A DNA stretch of 64,000 nt from RAM1 sp041905405 (GCA_041905405.1 JAYRLC010000015.1:15786-79785); one strand, 5' to 3'. Positions 41,429-49,934 are shown, counted from the first letter of the stretch. Translations and numbers: made by a program. Notes: generated by a model from the letters alone, not told the origin.

Positions 41429-42220
41429 TCACAGCAGGCCCTGCGCGTCGTCCCCGGCCGGCGGCTCGGGGGTGGCGCGCGCCAGGGCCAGCCAGGCTGC
41501 GAACGGCAGCCCCGCCTCATGCGGCATCGCGCGCCGCGGCGCGGGGCGCACCACCTGCAGCCGCAGCGCGCCCGTGGCGGCCTGCACGGCCTGCATCACC
41601 CCGAACGGCGCGGGGATCTCGCTCGCATCGCCGATCTCGCGACCCCTGGCATCGCGCCCCAGCACGTACCAGCATTCACTGCCCATGGCCAGGTAGGCGC
41701 CGCGCTTGGCGCGCGTGCGCGACGTGTCGCGCAGCTCGCCCAAGAGGTCCGCGCGGCGCACCTTCACCTCGTGCACCGCGGGCGCCAGGTAGCCCGCCAC
41801 CGTGGTGTTGCGGATCGAAAACACGTCGGGCCGCGCCACCACCCAGCGACGCACGGGTGCCGCCGGATCATCACCGGGTTCGTCCACCGGCGCGCGCAGG
41901 CTCAGCCCCGTGAAGGCCGTGCGCCCGGCCCGCTGCATGTGGCGCACGACGGTGGCCACCAGCGCCTCGTGCTGGTCGTAGGCCGCGCGGTTGCGCTGCT
42001 GTGCGCGGGCCAGCGCCGCGATGCCCGCGTCGCTCAGGCGCAGCGCATCGCGCAGGATGCCCTGCGTATCGGGCAACTGCACGCGCAGCAGCAGGCCGCC
42101 GGCCAGCAGGTCCACCTCGATCGGGTCCAGACAAGGCCAGCCGGCCGAGCGGTACAGCTCGCGCAGGCGGCGCGCATGGGTGCGGGGCAACAGGGGTGGA
42201 ACAGGCGGCTGGTCGTCCAT
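41429..42220 (-). CDS. Uncharacterised protein with nuclease-like motif
   Basis: A 263-residue cytoplasmic protein. The N-terminus has Pro- and Arg-rich helices. The middle reads RRWVVARPDVFSIRNTT, later HEVKVRRADLLGELRDTSRTRAKRGAYLAMGSECWYVLG; the spaced D…E-x-K resembles the PD-(D/E)XK core of MmcB-like DNA-repair nucleases. I could not confirm the family. The start at 42220 was chosen over an earlier in-frame ATG since it leaves the Anr/Dnr box upstream. Convergent with the Spy-like gene. Confidence 0.55.
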   Translation of the reverse strand: MDDQPPVPPLLPRTHARRLRELYRSAGWPCLDPIEVDLLAGGLLLRVQLPDTQGILRDALRLSDAGIAALARAQQRNRAAYDQHEALVATVVRHMQRAGRTAFTGLSLRAPVDEPGDDPAAPVRRWVVARPDVFSIRNTTVAGYLAPAVHEVKVRRADLLGELRDTSRTRAKRGAYLAMGSECWYVLGRDARGREIGDASEIPAPFGVMQAVQAATGALRLQVVRPAPRRAMPHEAGLPFAAWLALARATPEPPAGDDAQGLL

Positions 42221-42260
42221 TGATCCGGCATTGTGCGGCCCCAGTGAACGCCGGGCCGCG

Positions 42261-42274
42261 TTGATCTGCGTCAA
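42261..42274. promoter_or_regulatory. Anr/Dnr (FNR-type) box upstream of DUF2189/DUF2788 genes
   Basis: TTGATCTGCGTCAA fits TTGAT-N4-GTCAA. It lies 42 bases before the DUF2189 gene (plus) and 40 bases before the divergent nuclease-like gene. Confidence 0.7.
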
Positions 42275-42316
42275 CCGCCGGCGAACCCCGACACCTAGAC
42301 TCGGTCAGAGCCCCCC

Positions 42317-43150
42317 ATGTCGTCCCTGCAAACCACTGTCCCCGATACGCCACAGCCCGAAGTGCGCACCGTGACGCTGCAGCATCCGCTGCAGTGGCTG
42401 GCGCTGGCCTGGCGCGACATCGAACGTGCGCCCGCCGTCGCGCTGGCGCACGGCATGGCGCTGGCGCTGTTTGGCGCGGCGTTGCTGACCGTGGCACACC
42501 ACCGCTTCTGGCTGCTGGCCGGCGCGCTTTCGGGCTTTCTGCTGGTGGCGCCAGTGCTGGCCGTGGGCCTGTACGCCGCCAGCCGGGCGCTGGAGCAAGG
42601 CGGGCGCGCGGACTTTACGCTGGTGCTGCGCACCTGGCTGAGCTGGCGCGGCCAGCCGCGCCATGACTGGCGGCTCGTGCGCTTTGGCCTGCTGCTGGCG
42701 GCCGCGGGCACGGGCTGGGTGCTGACGTCGGCATCGCTCATCACCTGGCTTGCGCCGCAGCCGGTGCAGCAGCCCATGGACTTCATGCGCCATGTCGTAC
42801 TGGCGCGCGGCAGCCTGCTGTTTGAGGCATGGCTCGCACTGGGCGGCGTACTGGCCGCGCCGGTGTTCGCATCCAGCGTGGTCACTTTGCCCCTGCTGCT
42901 GGACCGGCGTATCCGCTTGCTGGACGCCGTGTTGACCAGTTGGCGCGCGGTGCTGGCCAATCCCCTTCCCATGGCCCTGTGGGCCGGGCTGGTGATGGGC
43001 TTCACGCTTTTGGGGATCGCTTCGATGCTGATGGGCCTCGTACTGGTCGTGCCGCTGCTGGGGCATGCAAGCTGGCACGCCTACCGCGACCTGGTCGATG
43101 CCTCCGCGTTGCCGCCGCGCGATCCCCAAGACAAAAGGGGGGCGCCATGA
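42317..43150 (+). CDS. DUF2189 membrane protein
   Basis: The 277-residue protein has six hydrophobic segments and the DUF2189 pattern (PLQWLALAWRDIERAPAVALAHGMALALFGAALL; later ASMLMGLVLVVPLLGHASWHAYRDLVDAS). DUF2189 genes often stand near cytochrome oxidase or low-oxygen genes; function unknown. An Anr/Dnr box precedes it. Its stop overlaps the next start (ATGA). Confidence 0.88.
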   Translation: MSSLQTTVPDTPQPEVRTVTLQHPLQWLALAWRDIERAPAVALAHGMALALFGAALLTVAHHRFWLLAGALSGFLLVAPVLAVGLYAASRALEQGGRADFTLVLRTWLSWRGQPRHDWRLVRFGLLLAAAGTGWVLTSASLITWLAPQPVQQPMDFMRHVVLARGSLLFEAWLALGGVLAAPVFASSVVTLPLLLDRRIRLLDAVLTSWRAVLANPLPMALWAGLVMGFTLLGIASMLMGLVLVVPLLGHASWHAYRDLVDASALPPRDPQDKRGAP

Positions 43151-43374
43151 CAGCGCCCCCCACGATGTTCGGTTTCACCGAAGCCCAGATCGCCCAGTTC
43201 GGCCTGACGTTCGGCGTGGGAGCGTTCATGCTCTACATGCTGTTCATCATTGGCCAGCTGGCCTGGGAGTCCAAGGCCGGCCGGTTTGGCACTTTCGTGC
43301 TATTCCTGGCGCTGGCCTTCGGTATGGTGGGCTTCGTCGCGAAGTTCATCATCCAGTGGGTGCTGGAACACTGA
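43147..43374 (+). CDS. DUF2788 small membrane protein
   Basis: The 75-residue protein has FGFTEAQIAQFGLTFGVGAFMLYMLFIIGQLAWESKAGRFGTFVLFLALAFGMVGFVAKFIIQ: two membrane helices joined by a charged loop. This is the DUF2788 pattern, common next to DUF2189 in betaproteobacteria. It is coupled to the upstream gene. Function is unknown; the pair may be an oxygen-limited respiratory accessory. Confidence 0.85.
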   Translation: MTAPPTMFGFTEAQIAQFGLTFGVGAFMLYMLFIIGQLAWESKAGRFGTFVLFLALAFGMVGFVAKFIIQWVLEH

Positions 43375-43398
43375 ACCCCGCGCGACGGCTCACCGTTC

Positions 43399-43848
43399 TT
43401 ACTTGGGCGTTCCCTGGCCGGCAGCCGGCGACGGGTTGCCCGCCGGAACGCCCGTGGACATGCCGGACGTGCTCATCGCGGCCATGTTCTTGTCGGCCTT
43501 CTTCTGCGCCTTTTGCATCTGACGCTCGGCCTTGATCTCGGCGCGCGTCTTGCCATCGGTCGGCTTGGCTTCCAGGCCAGCCTGCTGGCCCGTCATGTCC
43601 TTGGTGCCAATCGTGCCCTTGGAGATCGTGCCGGCCTTGTTGGCGGCGCGGGCTTCGGCCTTCACATCGGCGCGCGAGTTCTCGCCCACCTTGGCAGCGG
43701 CATTGGGCACGCCCTGGATCTGCGTGCTGGCCTCACCCGAACGGGCGGGCAGGTTGCTGGTGGCGGAAGCGCCTGTGTTCTGGGCGTGGGCGAAACCGGC
43801 GCCAGCCAGCAGGCCCGTGAGCAGCAGCGAAGTCATGGTCTTGTTCAT
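43399..43848 (-). CDS. Small secreted Ala/Lys-rich protein
   Basis: The 149-residue protein has a signal peptide ending AHA-Q (residue 22). The mature chain is low-complexity: NTGASATSNLPARSGEAST, then charged helices (RADVKAEARAANKAG; KTRAEIKAERQMQKAQKKADKN) and a Ser/Gly/Pro tail. No family recognised; it resembles cell-envelope stress proteins abundant in Comamonadaceae. GTCCTACA lies 98 bases upstream. I start at MNKTMTSLL since a signal peptide begins there. Confidence 0.7.
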   Translation of the reverse strand: MNKTMTSLLLTGLLAGAGFAHAQNTGASATSNLPARSGEASTQIQGVPNAAAKVGENSRADVKAEARAANKAGTISKGTIGTKDMTGQQAGLEAKPTDGKTRAEIKAERQMQKAQKKADKNMAAMSTSGMSTGVPAGNPSPAAGQGTPK

Positions 43849-43945
43849 TTCAGTTCCTTTGGTTGGTTTGGTGGGCTCGGTTGAACCACACACCCAGATT
43901 ACGCAGGGGACTGAAGCAAACTTGACGGACAGGCGCGCCACGTCC

Positions 43946-43953
43946 TGTAGGAC
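43946..43953 (-). promoter_or_regulatory. GTCCTACA motif upstream of the secreted Ala/Lys-rich protein
   Basis: The minus strand reads GTCCTACA within the palindrome CGTCCTGTAGGACG (43941-43954), 98 bases before the start of the 43848 gene. Confidence 0.45.
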
Positions 43954-43962
43954 GCCGGACCG

Positions 43963-44541
43963 TCAGAACCGGTATGCGTAGCGCACCAGGATGGTGTCGG
44001 TGCCGGGGTTGGGCTTTTTGATGTTGGCGTTGGAAATGTGCGCCAGCCGCAGCCCCAGCTCGTGTTCGCGCGCCGCGCCAAAACGGTAGCCCAGGCCCAG
44101 CACGTCCAGGAAATTCACGGCCGTGCTGAACTGCTTGTCGCGCGAGCGGTACACGTTGTCGTTCAGCGTCAGGCCGATGCCCGCCTCCACGAACCAGGAC
44201 GAGCGACCGCCGTCGAAATGGTTGCGCAAGAGCGGCAGCACGGCCAGCTGCGTGTAGCTTTCGCGTCCACCCGCGCCGTCCACGCGCCAGTGGCCCAGTT
44301 GCGCTTCAGTGCTGTAGCCCAGCTGCCCACCCCACCAGTCATAGCGCCAGCCGCTATGCCATTGCAGTCCCAGCACCGCTATGGCGGTACCGTCGCGGGT
44401 GCGGCCCGCCTGTGCGGAAAGGCCCGACGGCATCCAGGCGCTGCGCCTGGCGTCCGGCGGTGTCTGTGCCTGCGCACAGGCGCCGGCGGTGGCAAGGGTC
44501 GTGGCCGCAAGCAGGGCGGCAGGGAGCGAGTTGTGTTTCAT
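43963..44541 (-). CDS. Lipid A 3-O-deacylase, PagL family
   Basis: A 192-residue outer-membrane protein with a signal peptide ending at AQA (about residue 26). Eight amphipathic strands follow, ending in RYAYRF with C-terminal Phe. The C-terminal catalytic region reads LRLAHISNANIKKPNPGTD; His168 and Ser170 match the PagL His-x-Ser pair. The third triad residue, Glu in P. aeruginosa PagL, would be Asp182 here by spacing. It removes the 3-O acyl chain of lipid A and can lower endotoxicity. It begins in the spacer that drives the divergent ybhP-type operon. Confidence 0.78.
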   Translation of the reverse strand: MKHNSLPAALLAATTLATAGACAQAQTPPDARRSAWMPSGLSAQAGRTRDGTAIAVLGLQWHSGWRYDWWGGQLGYSTEAQLGHWRVDGAGGRESYTQLAVLPLLRNHFDGGRSSWFVEAGIGLTLNDNVYRSRDKQFSTAVNFLDVLGLGYRFGAAREHELGLRLAHISNANIKKPNPGTDTILVRYAYRF

Positions 44542-44624
44542 GATGTTGCAAGTCTGCCGTCCAAAGGCCGGCGCATGCTTGCGTTTGATTGCAGATAGCG
44601 TGCCATCCCCCCGAAATGGGTGGT

Positions 44625-44694
44625 GTCCTACAGCGTTTGCGCAACACCGCAACTGCCATCACCGCCGCACACCGGTTCTGCGCAAAGTCCTACA
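44625..44694 (+). promoter_or_regulatory. Two GTCCTACA motifs before the ybhP-clsB operon
   Basis: GTCCTACA occurs at 44625-44632 and 44687-44694, 62 bases apart, both in the direction of the operon and upstream of its first start at 44729. Each is followed by GC. Confidence 0.5.
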
Positions 44695-44728
44695 GCCCTC
44701 CCGAGGGGCGGCCGGTACAACCGGATGC

Positions 44729-45493
44729 ATGTCCGAAGATGCCATCCACCCCCCGCTGACCGTCATGACCGTGAACATCCACAAAGGGTTCACGTCATTC
44801 AACCGGAAGTTCATCCTGCCCGAGCTGCGCGAAGCCGTGCGCAAGGTGGGCGCGGACGTTGTGTTCCTGCAGGAAGTGCTGGGCAGCCACCAGAAACATT
44901 CGCGGCGCTTCGAGCAGTTTCCGCGCGAGCCGCACTATGAATTTCTGGCCGACAGCATCTGGCCTCAGTACGCCTACGGCAAGAACATGGTGTACCCGCA
45001 CGGTGACCACGGCAACGCCGTGATGTCCAAGTACCCCATCCTTGGCTACCAGAACCATGACGTGTCCATCGTCGGCCCCGAAAAGCGCGGGCTGCTGCAC
45101 TGCGTGCTGCAGCTGCCCGCACGCGCCATGAACGTGCATGTCATCTGCGTGCACCTGGGCCTGGCCGAGTCCCATCGCCAGCAGCAACTGGAACTGCTGT
45201 GCCACGTGGTACGCGACGAGATCCCGGCCGATGCACCGCTGATCGTCGCAGGCGACTTCAACGACTGGCGACGCCGCGCGCACGACATCCTGGAGCAGGG
45301 CGCCGGCCTGCGCGAGGTGTTCGTGCAGGCGTATGGCGAAGCGGCGCGCACCTTCCCGGCGCGCTTTCCGCTGCTGCCGCTGGACCGCATCTACGTGCGC
45401 AATGCCACGGCGCACCTGCCGGTGGTGCTGCCGCGCAAGCCCTGGTCGCACCTGTCCGATCACGCCCCCCTTGCCGCGGAGATCCACCTGTGA
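44729..45493 (+). CDS. Endonuclease/exonuclease/phosphatase-family protein (YbhP-like)
   Basis: The 254-residue EEP hydrolase shows TVMTVNIHKGF, FLQEV (metal Glu49), VHLGLAE, AGDFNDWRRR and SDHAPLAAEI: a complete active site. The gene order with a ClsB-type synthase and a YbhN protein copies E. coli ybhP-clsB-ybhN, which suggests a role in phospholipid metabolism rather than DNA repair. There is no signal peptide. Its stop overlaps clsB (GTGA). The start at 44729 was chosen after the GGCCGG leader; GTCCTACA lies 35 bases upstream. Confidence 0.87.
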   Translation: MSEDAIHPPLTVMTVNIHKGFTSFNRKFILPELREAVRKVGADVVFLQEVLGSHQKHSRRFEQFPREPHYEFLADSIWPQYAYGKNMVYPHGDHGNAVMSKYPILGYQNHDVSIVGPEKRGLLHCVLQLPARAMNVHVICVHLGLAESHRQQQLELLCHVVRDEIPADAPLIVAGDFNDWRRRAHDILEQGAGLREVFVQAYGEAARTFPARFPLLPLDRIYVRNATAHLPVVLPRKPWSHLSDHAPLAAEIHL

Positions 45494-46773
45494 ACACGCA
45501 CCACCCAAGCCATGAGCGCCGCCGCTGGACCGGCGGAAACCACTTCGAGCTGCTGGAAAACGGCGAAGGCTTCTTTCCGGCCGTGTTCGACGCCATCAAC
45601 AGGGCGCGCCGCGAGGTGATCGTGGAAACCTTCATCCTGTTCGAGGACAAGGTCGGCCTGGCGCTGCACGACGCGCTGATGGATGCCGCGAAGCGCGGCG
45701 TGCAGGTGCACCTGACCATCGACGGCTACGGCTCGCCCGACCTGTCGGAGCAGTTCATCGGCAGCCTGTGCGCGGCCGGCGTGCAGGTGCACGTGTTCGA
45801 CCCGGCGCCGCGCATCTTCGGCTGGCGGCCCAATGTGCTGCGCCGCATGCACCGCAAGATCGTGGTGGTGGACGCCGAGCGGGCCTTCGTGGGCGGCATC
45901 AACTACTCGGCCGACCACCTGGCCGACTTCGGGCCCGAGGCCAAGCAGGACTATTCGGTCGCCGTGCGCGGGCCGGTGGTGGCGCAAATCCACCGCTTCT
46001 GCCACGCGGCGCTGGCGGCGGGCCACAGCGACAGGGGCTCGATCGGCGGCATCCGCGAATGGTTCCGCAACCGCGCGCCCCTGCGTCGCCGGCCCGACGA
46101 CATGCCGGCCGCGGGCGACGCGCAGGCGCTGTTCGTCACGCGCGACAACCACAACCACCAAAGCGACATCGAACACCACTACCTGCAGGCCGTGCGCGGC
46201 GCGCGCCAGCGCGTGGTGATCGCCAATGCGTATTTCTTCCCCGGCTACCGCTTCATCCGCGAGCTGCGGCGCGCGGCGCGGCGTGGCGTGGACGTGCGGC
46301 TCATCCTGCAGGGCGAGCCCGACATGCCCATCGTCAAGACCGCCGCCAGCCTGCTGTACCACCACCTGACCAAAGCCGGCGTGCGCATCTACGAATACTG
46401 CGAACGCCCGCTGCACGGCAAGGTGGCGCTGGTGGATGGTGAATGGTCCACCGTGGGCTCCAGCAACCTGGACCCGCTGAGCCTGTCGCTGAACCTGGAA
46501 GCCAACGTCATCATCCGCGACCGCGCCTTCAACCAGACCCTGCATGAGCGGCTGGAGCACCTGATGTGCAACTGCTGCAAACAGGTGCGCGTGGACGAGC
46601 TGGCCGAATCCAGCACCTGGCGCCTGGTGCGCAGCTACTTCGTGTTCCACGTGCTGCGCATGTACCCGTCATGGGCGCGGCTGCTGCCCCGGCATTCGCC
46701 GCGGCTGGCACCGGCCGTCGACCCGCGCGAGCTCACCCCGGCCTGCGCGCTGCCCGGCAAGGATGCGCGATGA
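45490..46773 (+). CDS. clsB: Cardiolipin synthase, ClsB type
   Basis: The 427-residue phospholipase-D-superfamily enzyme has two HKD motifs: HRKIVVVDAERAFVGG (His121, Lys123, Asp128) and HGKVALVDGEWSTVGSSN (His309, Lys311, Asp316). It joins two phosphatidylglycerol molecules, or PG with PE, to form cardiolipin at the inner membrane. Like ClsB it has no N-terminal membrane helices. A GTG start overlaps the stop of the EEP gene and its own stop overlaps the next gene (ATGA). Confidence 0.9.
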   Translation: MNTHHPSHERRRWTGGNHFELLENGEGFFPAVFDAINRARREVIVETFILFEDKVGLALHDALMDAAKRGVQVHLTIDGYGSPDLSEQFIGSLCAAGVQVHVFDPAPRIFGWRPNVLRRMHRKIVVVDAERAFVGGINYSADHLADFGPEAKQDYSVAVRGPVVAQIHRFCHAALAAGHSDRGSIGGIREWFRNRAPLRRRPDDMPAAGDAQALFVTRDNHNHQSDIEHHYLQAVRGARQRVVIANAYFFPGYRFIRELRRAARRGVDVRLILQGEPDMPIVKTAASLLYHHLTKAGVRIYEYCERPLHGKVALVDGEWSTVGSSNLDPLSLSLNLEANVIIRDRAFNQTLHERLEHLMCNCCKQVRVDELAESSTWRLVRSYFVFHVLRMYPSWARLLPRHSPRLAPAVDPRELTPACALPGKDAR

Positions 46774-47720
46774 ACACCGCCGTGCTGACGGCGCTGCCGC
46801 AGCGCCCCTGGTGGCCCTGGGCCATGCGGGCGCTGGCGGCGCTGTTCGTCACGTTCGTGGGCTTCATGCTGTACCAGTACGCGCGCGACATCGAATGGTC
46901 GCGCGTGGACGACGCGGTGCGCGCGCTACCCGGGCCCGTGCTGGCCCTGGCCGCGGGGCTGGCCGCCGCCAGCCATCTGCTGTACAGCACGTTCGACCTG
47001 CTGGGCCGGCACTACACCGGCCACAAGCTGTCCACGCCCACTGTCATGGGCGTCACCTTCACCAGCTACGCGTTCAACCTGAACCTGGGCTCCATCGTGG
47101 GCGGGGTGGGCTTGCGCTACCGGTTGTATTCACGGCTGGGCCTGCGCGGCGGCGCCATCACCCGCGTGCTGACGATGAGCCTGCTTACCAACTGGCTGGG
47201 CTTTCTGTTGCTGGCCGGCGCCGTGTTCGCGCTGTTCCCGCTGCCCCTGCCCGAAGGCTGGAAGATCGGCAACGGCGCACTTCGCATCACGGGCTTTGCG
47301 CTGCTGGCCGCGGCCCTGGCCTGGGGCGCGCTCGTGACGCTGTCGCGCCGGCGGGAGTTCACCATTGCGGGCCGGCGCTTTCCGCTGCCCGGTCCGCGCA
47401 TGACCGTGCTGCAGCTGGCCATGTCCTGCGCCAACTGGATGCTGATCGCCAGCGTCATCTGGGTGCTGCTGCAAGGCAAGGTCGCCTATTCCACCGTCCT
47501 GGCCGTGTACCTGCTGGCCGCGATCGCTGGCGTGGTCACGTACATTCCGGCCGGTCTGGGCGTGCTGGAAGGCGTGTTCGTCATGCTGCTGGCCGCCAAG
47601 GTCGGTGAGCCGCAGTTGCTGGCTGCGTTGTTGGCGTATCGCGCCGTGTACTACCTGGGACCGCTGCTGGTGGCTGCTGTCATGTACGCCGTGATGGAGG
47701 CGCGCGCACGCCGTCCCTGA
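46770..47720 (+). CDS. YbhN/UPF0104-family membrane protein, copy 1
   Basis: A 316-residue inner-membrane protein with about eight hydrophobic segments. LLYSTFDLLGRHYTGHKLSTPTVMGVTFTSYAFNLNLGSIVGGVGLRYRLYSRLGL and YIPAGLGVLEGVFVMLLA are lysylphosphatidylglycerol-synthase (TM region)-like signatures. In E. coli the neighbour YbhN is thought to help cardiolipin handling; mechanism unsettled. It is coupled to clsB by ATGA. Confidence 0.88.
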   Translation: MNTAVLTALPQRPWWPWAMRALAALFVTFVGFMLYQYARDIEWSRVDDAVRALPGPVLALAAGLAAASHLLYSTFDLLGRHYTGHKLSTPTVMGVTFTSYAFNLNLGSIVGGVGLRYRLYSRLGLRGGAITRVLTMSLLTNWLGFLLLAGAVFALFPLPLPEGWKIGNGALRITGFALLAAALAWGALVTLSRRREFTIAGRRFPLPGPRMTVLQLAMSCANWMLIASVIWVLLQGKVAYSTVLAVYLLAAIAGVVTYIPAGLGVLEGVFVMLLAAKVGEPQLLAALLAYRAVYYLGPLLVAAVMYAVMEARARRP

Positions 47721-47742
47721 CCGCGCGTGCCAAAGGTCTGCC

Positions 47743-48765
47743 ATGATCCCGCCACGCATCGCTTCCCTGCCGACCGTGCCGTCCACACCTGCCCCTGCGC
47801 TTGCAAGGCTGCGCGACCGCGCCTGGTGGCCGTGGCTCACGCGCGGCACGCTGCTGCTGTTCGGCGCGTTCGTGCTGGGCCTGCTGGTCTGGCAGGCCAT
47901 GCGGGTGGACTGGCCCGCCGTCTTCGCGGCCATGGTGGCCACGCCAGCGCGCGTGCTGGCCATGGCCGCCGTGGTGGCACTGGCCAGTCACCTGCTGTAC
48001 AGCACCTTTGACCTGCTGGGCCGCCACTACAGCGGCCATCACCTGGCGCCGCAGGCCTGCATGCTGGTGACCTTCATCAGCTATGCGTTCAACCTGAACT
48101 TCGGCGCCATCGTGGGCAGCGCGGCCATGCGGCTGCGGCTGTATGCGCGACTCGGCCTGCGCACGCCGGTGATCCTGCGCGTCATGGGCCTGAGCATGTG
48201 GACCAACTGGTTCGGCTACCTGGCGCTGGCCGGCGCAGTGTTCGTCACCCTGTCGCTGCCCCTGCCCGCGGGCTGGCACGTAAGTGAAACGGCGCTGCAC
48301 ATCATCGGCGGCGTGCTGCTGGCCGTTGCGGCGGCCTACCTGGTGGCCACGGTCACCGTCCGGCCGGGGCGGGTGTGGCATGTGCGCGGACACGAGGTAT
48401 GGCTGCCCACGTCCCGGCTCGCGCTGCTGCAGCTGGCCGTGGGCGCGACCAACTGGCTGCTGATCGCGGGCGTGATCTGGGTGCTGCTGCAGGGGCGCGC
48501 GGACTTCGGCACGGTGCTGGTGGTGTACCTGGTCGGCGTGATCGTGGGCATCATCACGCGCGTGCCCGCCGGCCTGGGCGTGCAGGAGGCGGTCTTCGTC
48601 GCGCTGCTGACGCCCGCCGTGCCCGAGGCCGACGTGCTGGCCGCCATGCTGACCTACCGCGCGCTGTACTACTGGGCGCCGCTGCTGATGGCAGGGCTGG
48701 GTTACGTCGCGCTGGAAGCGCTGGTGCCCCCGCGCCGGGCGCCGGACCCGCAGTCTGTCGCTTAG
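47743..48765 (+). CDS. YbhN/UPF0104-family membrane protein, copy 2
   Basis: The 340-residue protein is a clear paralogue of the gene just upstream: LLYSTFDLLGRHYSGHHLAPQACMLVTFISYAFNLNFGAIVGSAAMRLRLYARLGL and RVPAGLGVQEAVFVALLTP. The N-terminus carries an extra 25-residue Pro/Ala-rich segment. Tandem duplication is evident; identity is moderate, so the copies have probably specialised. A composite repeat follows it. Confidence 0.87.
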   Translation: MIPPRIASLPTVPSTPAPALARLRDRAWWPWLTRGTLLLFGAFVLGLLVWQAMRVDWPAVFAAMVATPARVLAMAAVVALASHLLYSTFDLLGRHYSGHHLAPQACMLVTFISYAFNLNFGAIVGSAAMRLRLYARLGLRTPVILRVMGLSMWTNWFGYLALAGAVFVTLSLPLPAGWHVSETALHIIGGVLLAVAAAYLVATVTVRPGRVWHVRGHEVWLPTSRLALLQLAVGATNWLLIAGVIWVLLQGRADFGTVLVVYLVGVIVGIITRVPAGLGVQEAVFVALLTPAVPEADVLAAMLTYRALYYWAPLLMAGLGYVALEALVPPRRAPDPQSVA

Positions 48766-48864
48766 GGCCTGTTAGTACTGCTCTTTACTGGCGACTGTGT
48801 TGTATCACGCGCTGCTTCGCGGCAGGCGGGAGTCCAGTTCACCCCCACGTTCTTAGACCTCGCG

Positions 48865-49112
48865 GCAAAGCCCCGCGTGCGGGCGCACCGGCCTGGGGGC
48901 TTCACTGGAACGGTCGCCTGCGGCGACTGCCCTGCGCTGCTCACGGTTCGGTCGCGCCGAAGAACTCACTGCATTGCGCTTCGCTCCATTCCGTTCAGAC
49001 AGCTTCGGCGAGCCAGAGCACGAAGCGCGCTGCGCGCGCCGACACTCACCGCTGCGCTGCTCGGCGTCCCAGAGGCGCCCCCAGGCCGGCGCGCCCGCAC
49101 GCGGGGCTTTGC
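48865..49112 (+). repeat. Composite repeat, unit B, copy 2
   Basis: A unit of 248 bp bounded by 36-bp arms (48865-48900 and 49077-49112) pairing at 35 of 36 positions. The arms differ at several positions from those of copy 1 (18612-18852), yet match each other. The core has AACTCACTGCATTGCGCTTC. With unit A it fills most of the 759-base gap 48766-49524, in which I see no gene. Confidence 0.8.
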
Positions 49113-49165
49113 AGTGGCATGGGTGGTGCGCCAACGCGATACCCATGGCAGCGAGCGCCGCCCCT

Positions 49166-49412
49166 GCGGCATCACGGCGGGCGGTGTGCGGCGGACGCGA
49201 CCTCTGGGGCGGTGAGAAGCACAGGGGGGAGTGTCGAGCGCGCCGCAGGCGCGCGCCGTGAACATGCTCGCTGCGGCTGTTTGAGCGGAATGGAGCGAAG
49301 CGCAATGCAGCGAGTTCCGCAGCGCGACCGACCCCCGAGCATCGCAACGAAGTCGCCGCAGGCGACCGCCACAGTGAGAGCGACCGTCGCACACCGCCCG
49401 CCGTGATGCCGC
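49166..49412 (-). repeat. Composite repeat, unit A, copy 2
   Basis: A unit of 247 bp bounded by a perfect 25-bp inverted repeat (49166-49190 and 49388-49412). Read on the minus strand its core matches unit A copy 1 (18331-18564). The B-A pair here is the reverse complement of the A-B pair at 18331-18852. Confidence 0.8.
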
Positions 49413-49524
49413 CGCGTGCAACGGCCGTTTCAAGTCCCTGCCGGCCGCAGGTCGGCTTCTCTTTGCGTCGCAAGAACTGGCGAGGTCCGCACGCCGCCCA
49501 CGTGGCTTTGCCGCGCGGTGCCAG

Positions 49525-49848
49525 TCAGCGCTTGCGGCTCGCGGCCGGCAGCGGCATGGGCGCAACCGTGGCCGTGGCGGTTTTGGCCGGCGGCATGCTG
49601 GACACGGGCGCGCCGACAGGCATGTTCTCCAGGTCCTTGCCGGGGCGGCGCAGCTGGATGTTGACCTGCGACGCATCCTTGGGCGCGGTGGACACACCGC
49701 CCTGTTGCAGCGTGGGCTGCGTGCCGCCCTGCACGCCCGCCATGGGCGGCTGCGCGGCGGCCGCGGCCGCGCCGGGGCTCTGGGCGTGAACGGGTATCGA
49801 CAGCGTGGCGGCCAGCAGACCGGGCAGGCACAGGTGAGCGATCTTCAT
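49525..49848 (-). CDS. Small secreted Pro/Ala-rich protein
   Basis: The 107-residue protein has a signal peptide (MKIAHLCLPGLLAATLSIPV, cut at VHA-Q, residue 22). The mature part is Ala/Pro/Gln-rich, with STAPKDASQVNIQLRRPGKDL the only more conserved-looking stretch. No family is recognised. It has GTCCTACA 87 bases upstream. A GGAGC site precedes the start. Confidence 0.6.
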   Translation of the reverse strand: MKIAHLCLPGLLAATLSIPVHAQSPGAAAAAAQPPMAGVQGGTQPTLQQGGVSTAPKDASQVNIQLRRPGKDLENMPVGAPVSSMPPAKTATATVAPMPLPAASRKR

Positions 49849-49934
49849 CAAAGCTCCTTGCGGCCGCCATCGCGGCCATGACGCCAGTGTGCGCCGCCCA
49901 GCGGCCCCGCGGCAAGCCGGCGCACGCATGCCGT

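Noticed and set aside
49403..49789. Possible protein gene on the plus strand opposite the Pro/Ala-rich secreted protein
   Set aside because: The minus-strand frame has a clear signal peptide; the plus frame has none of the marks of a gene and overlaps the repeat edge.
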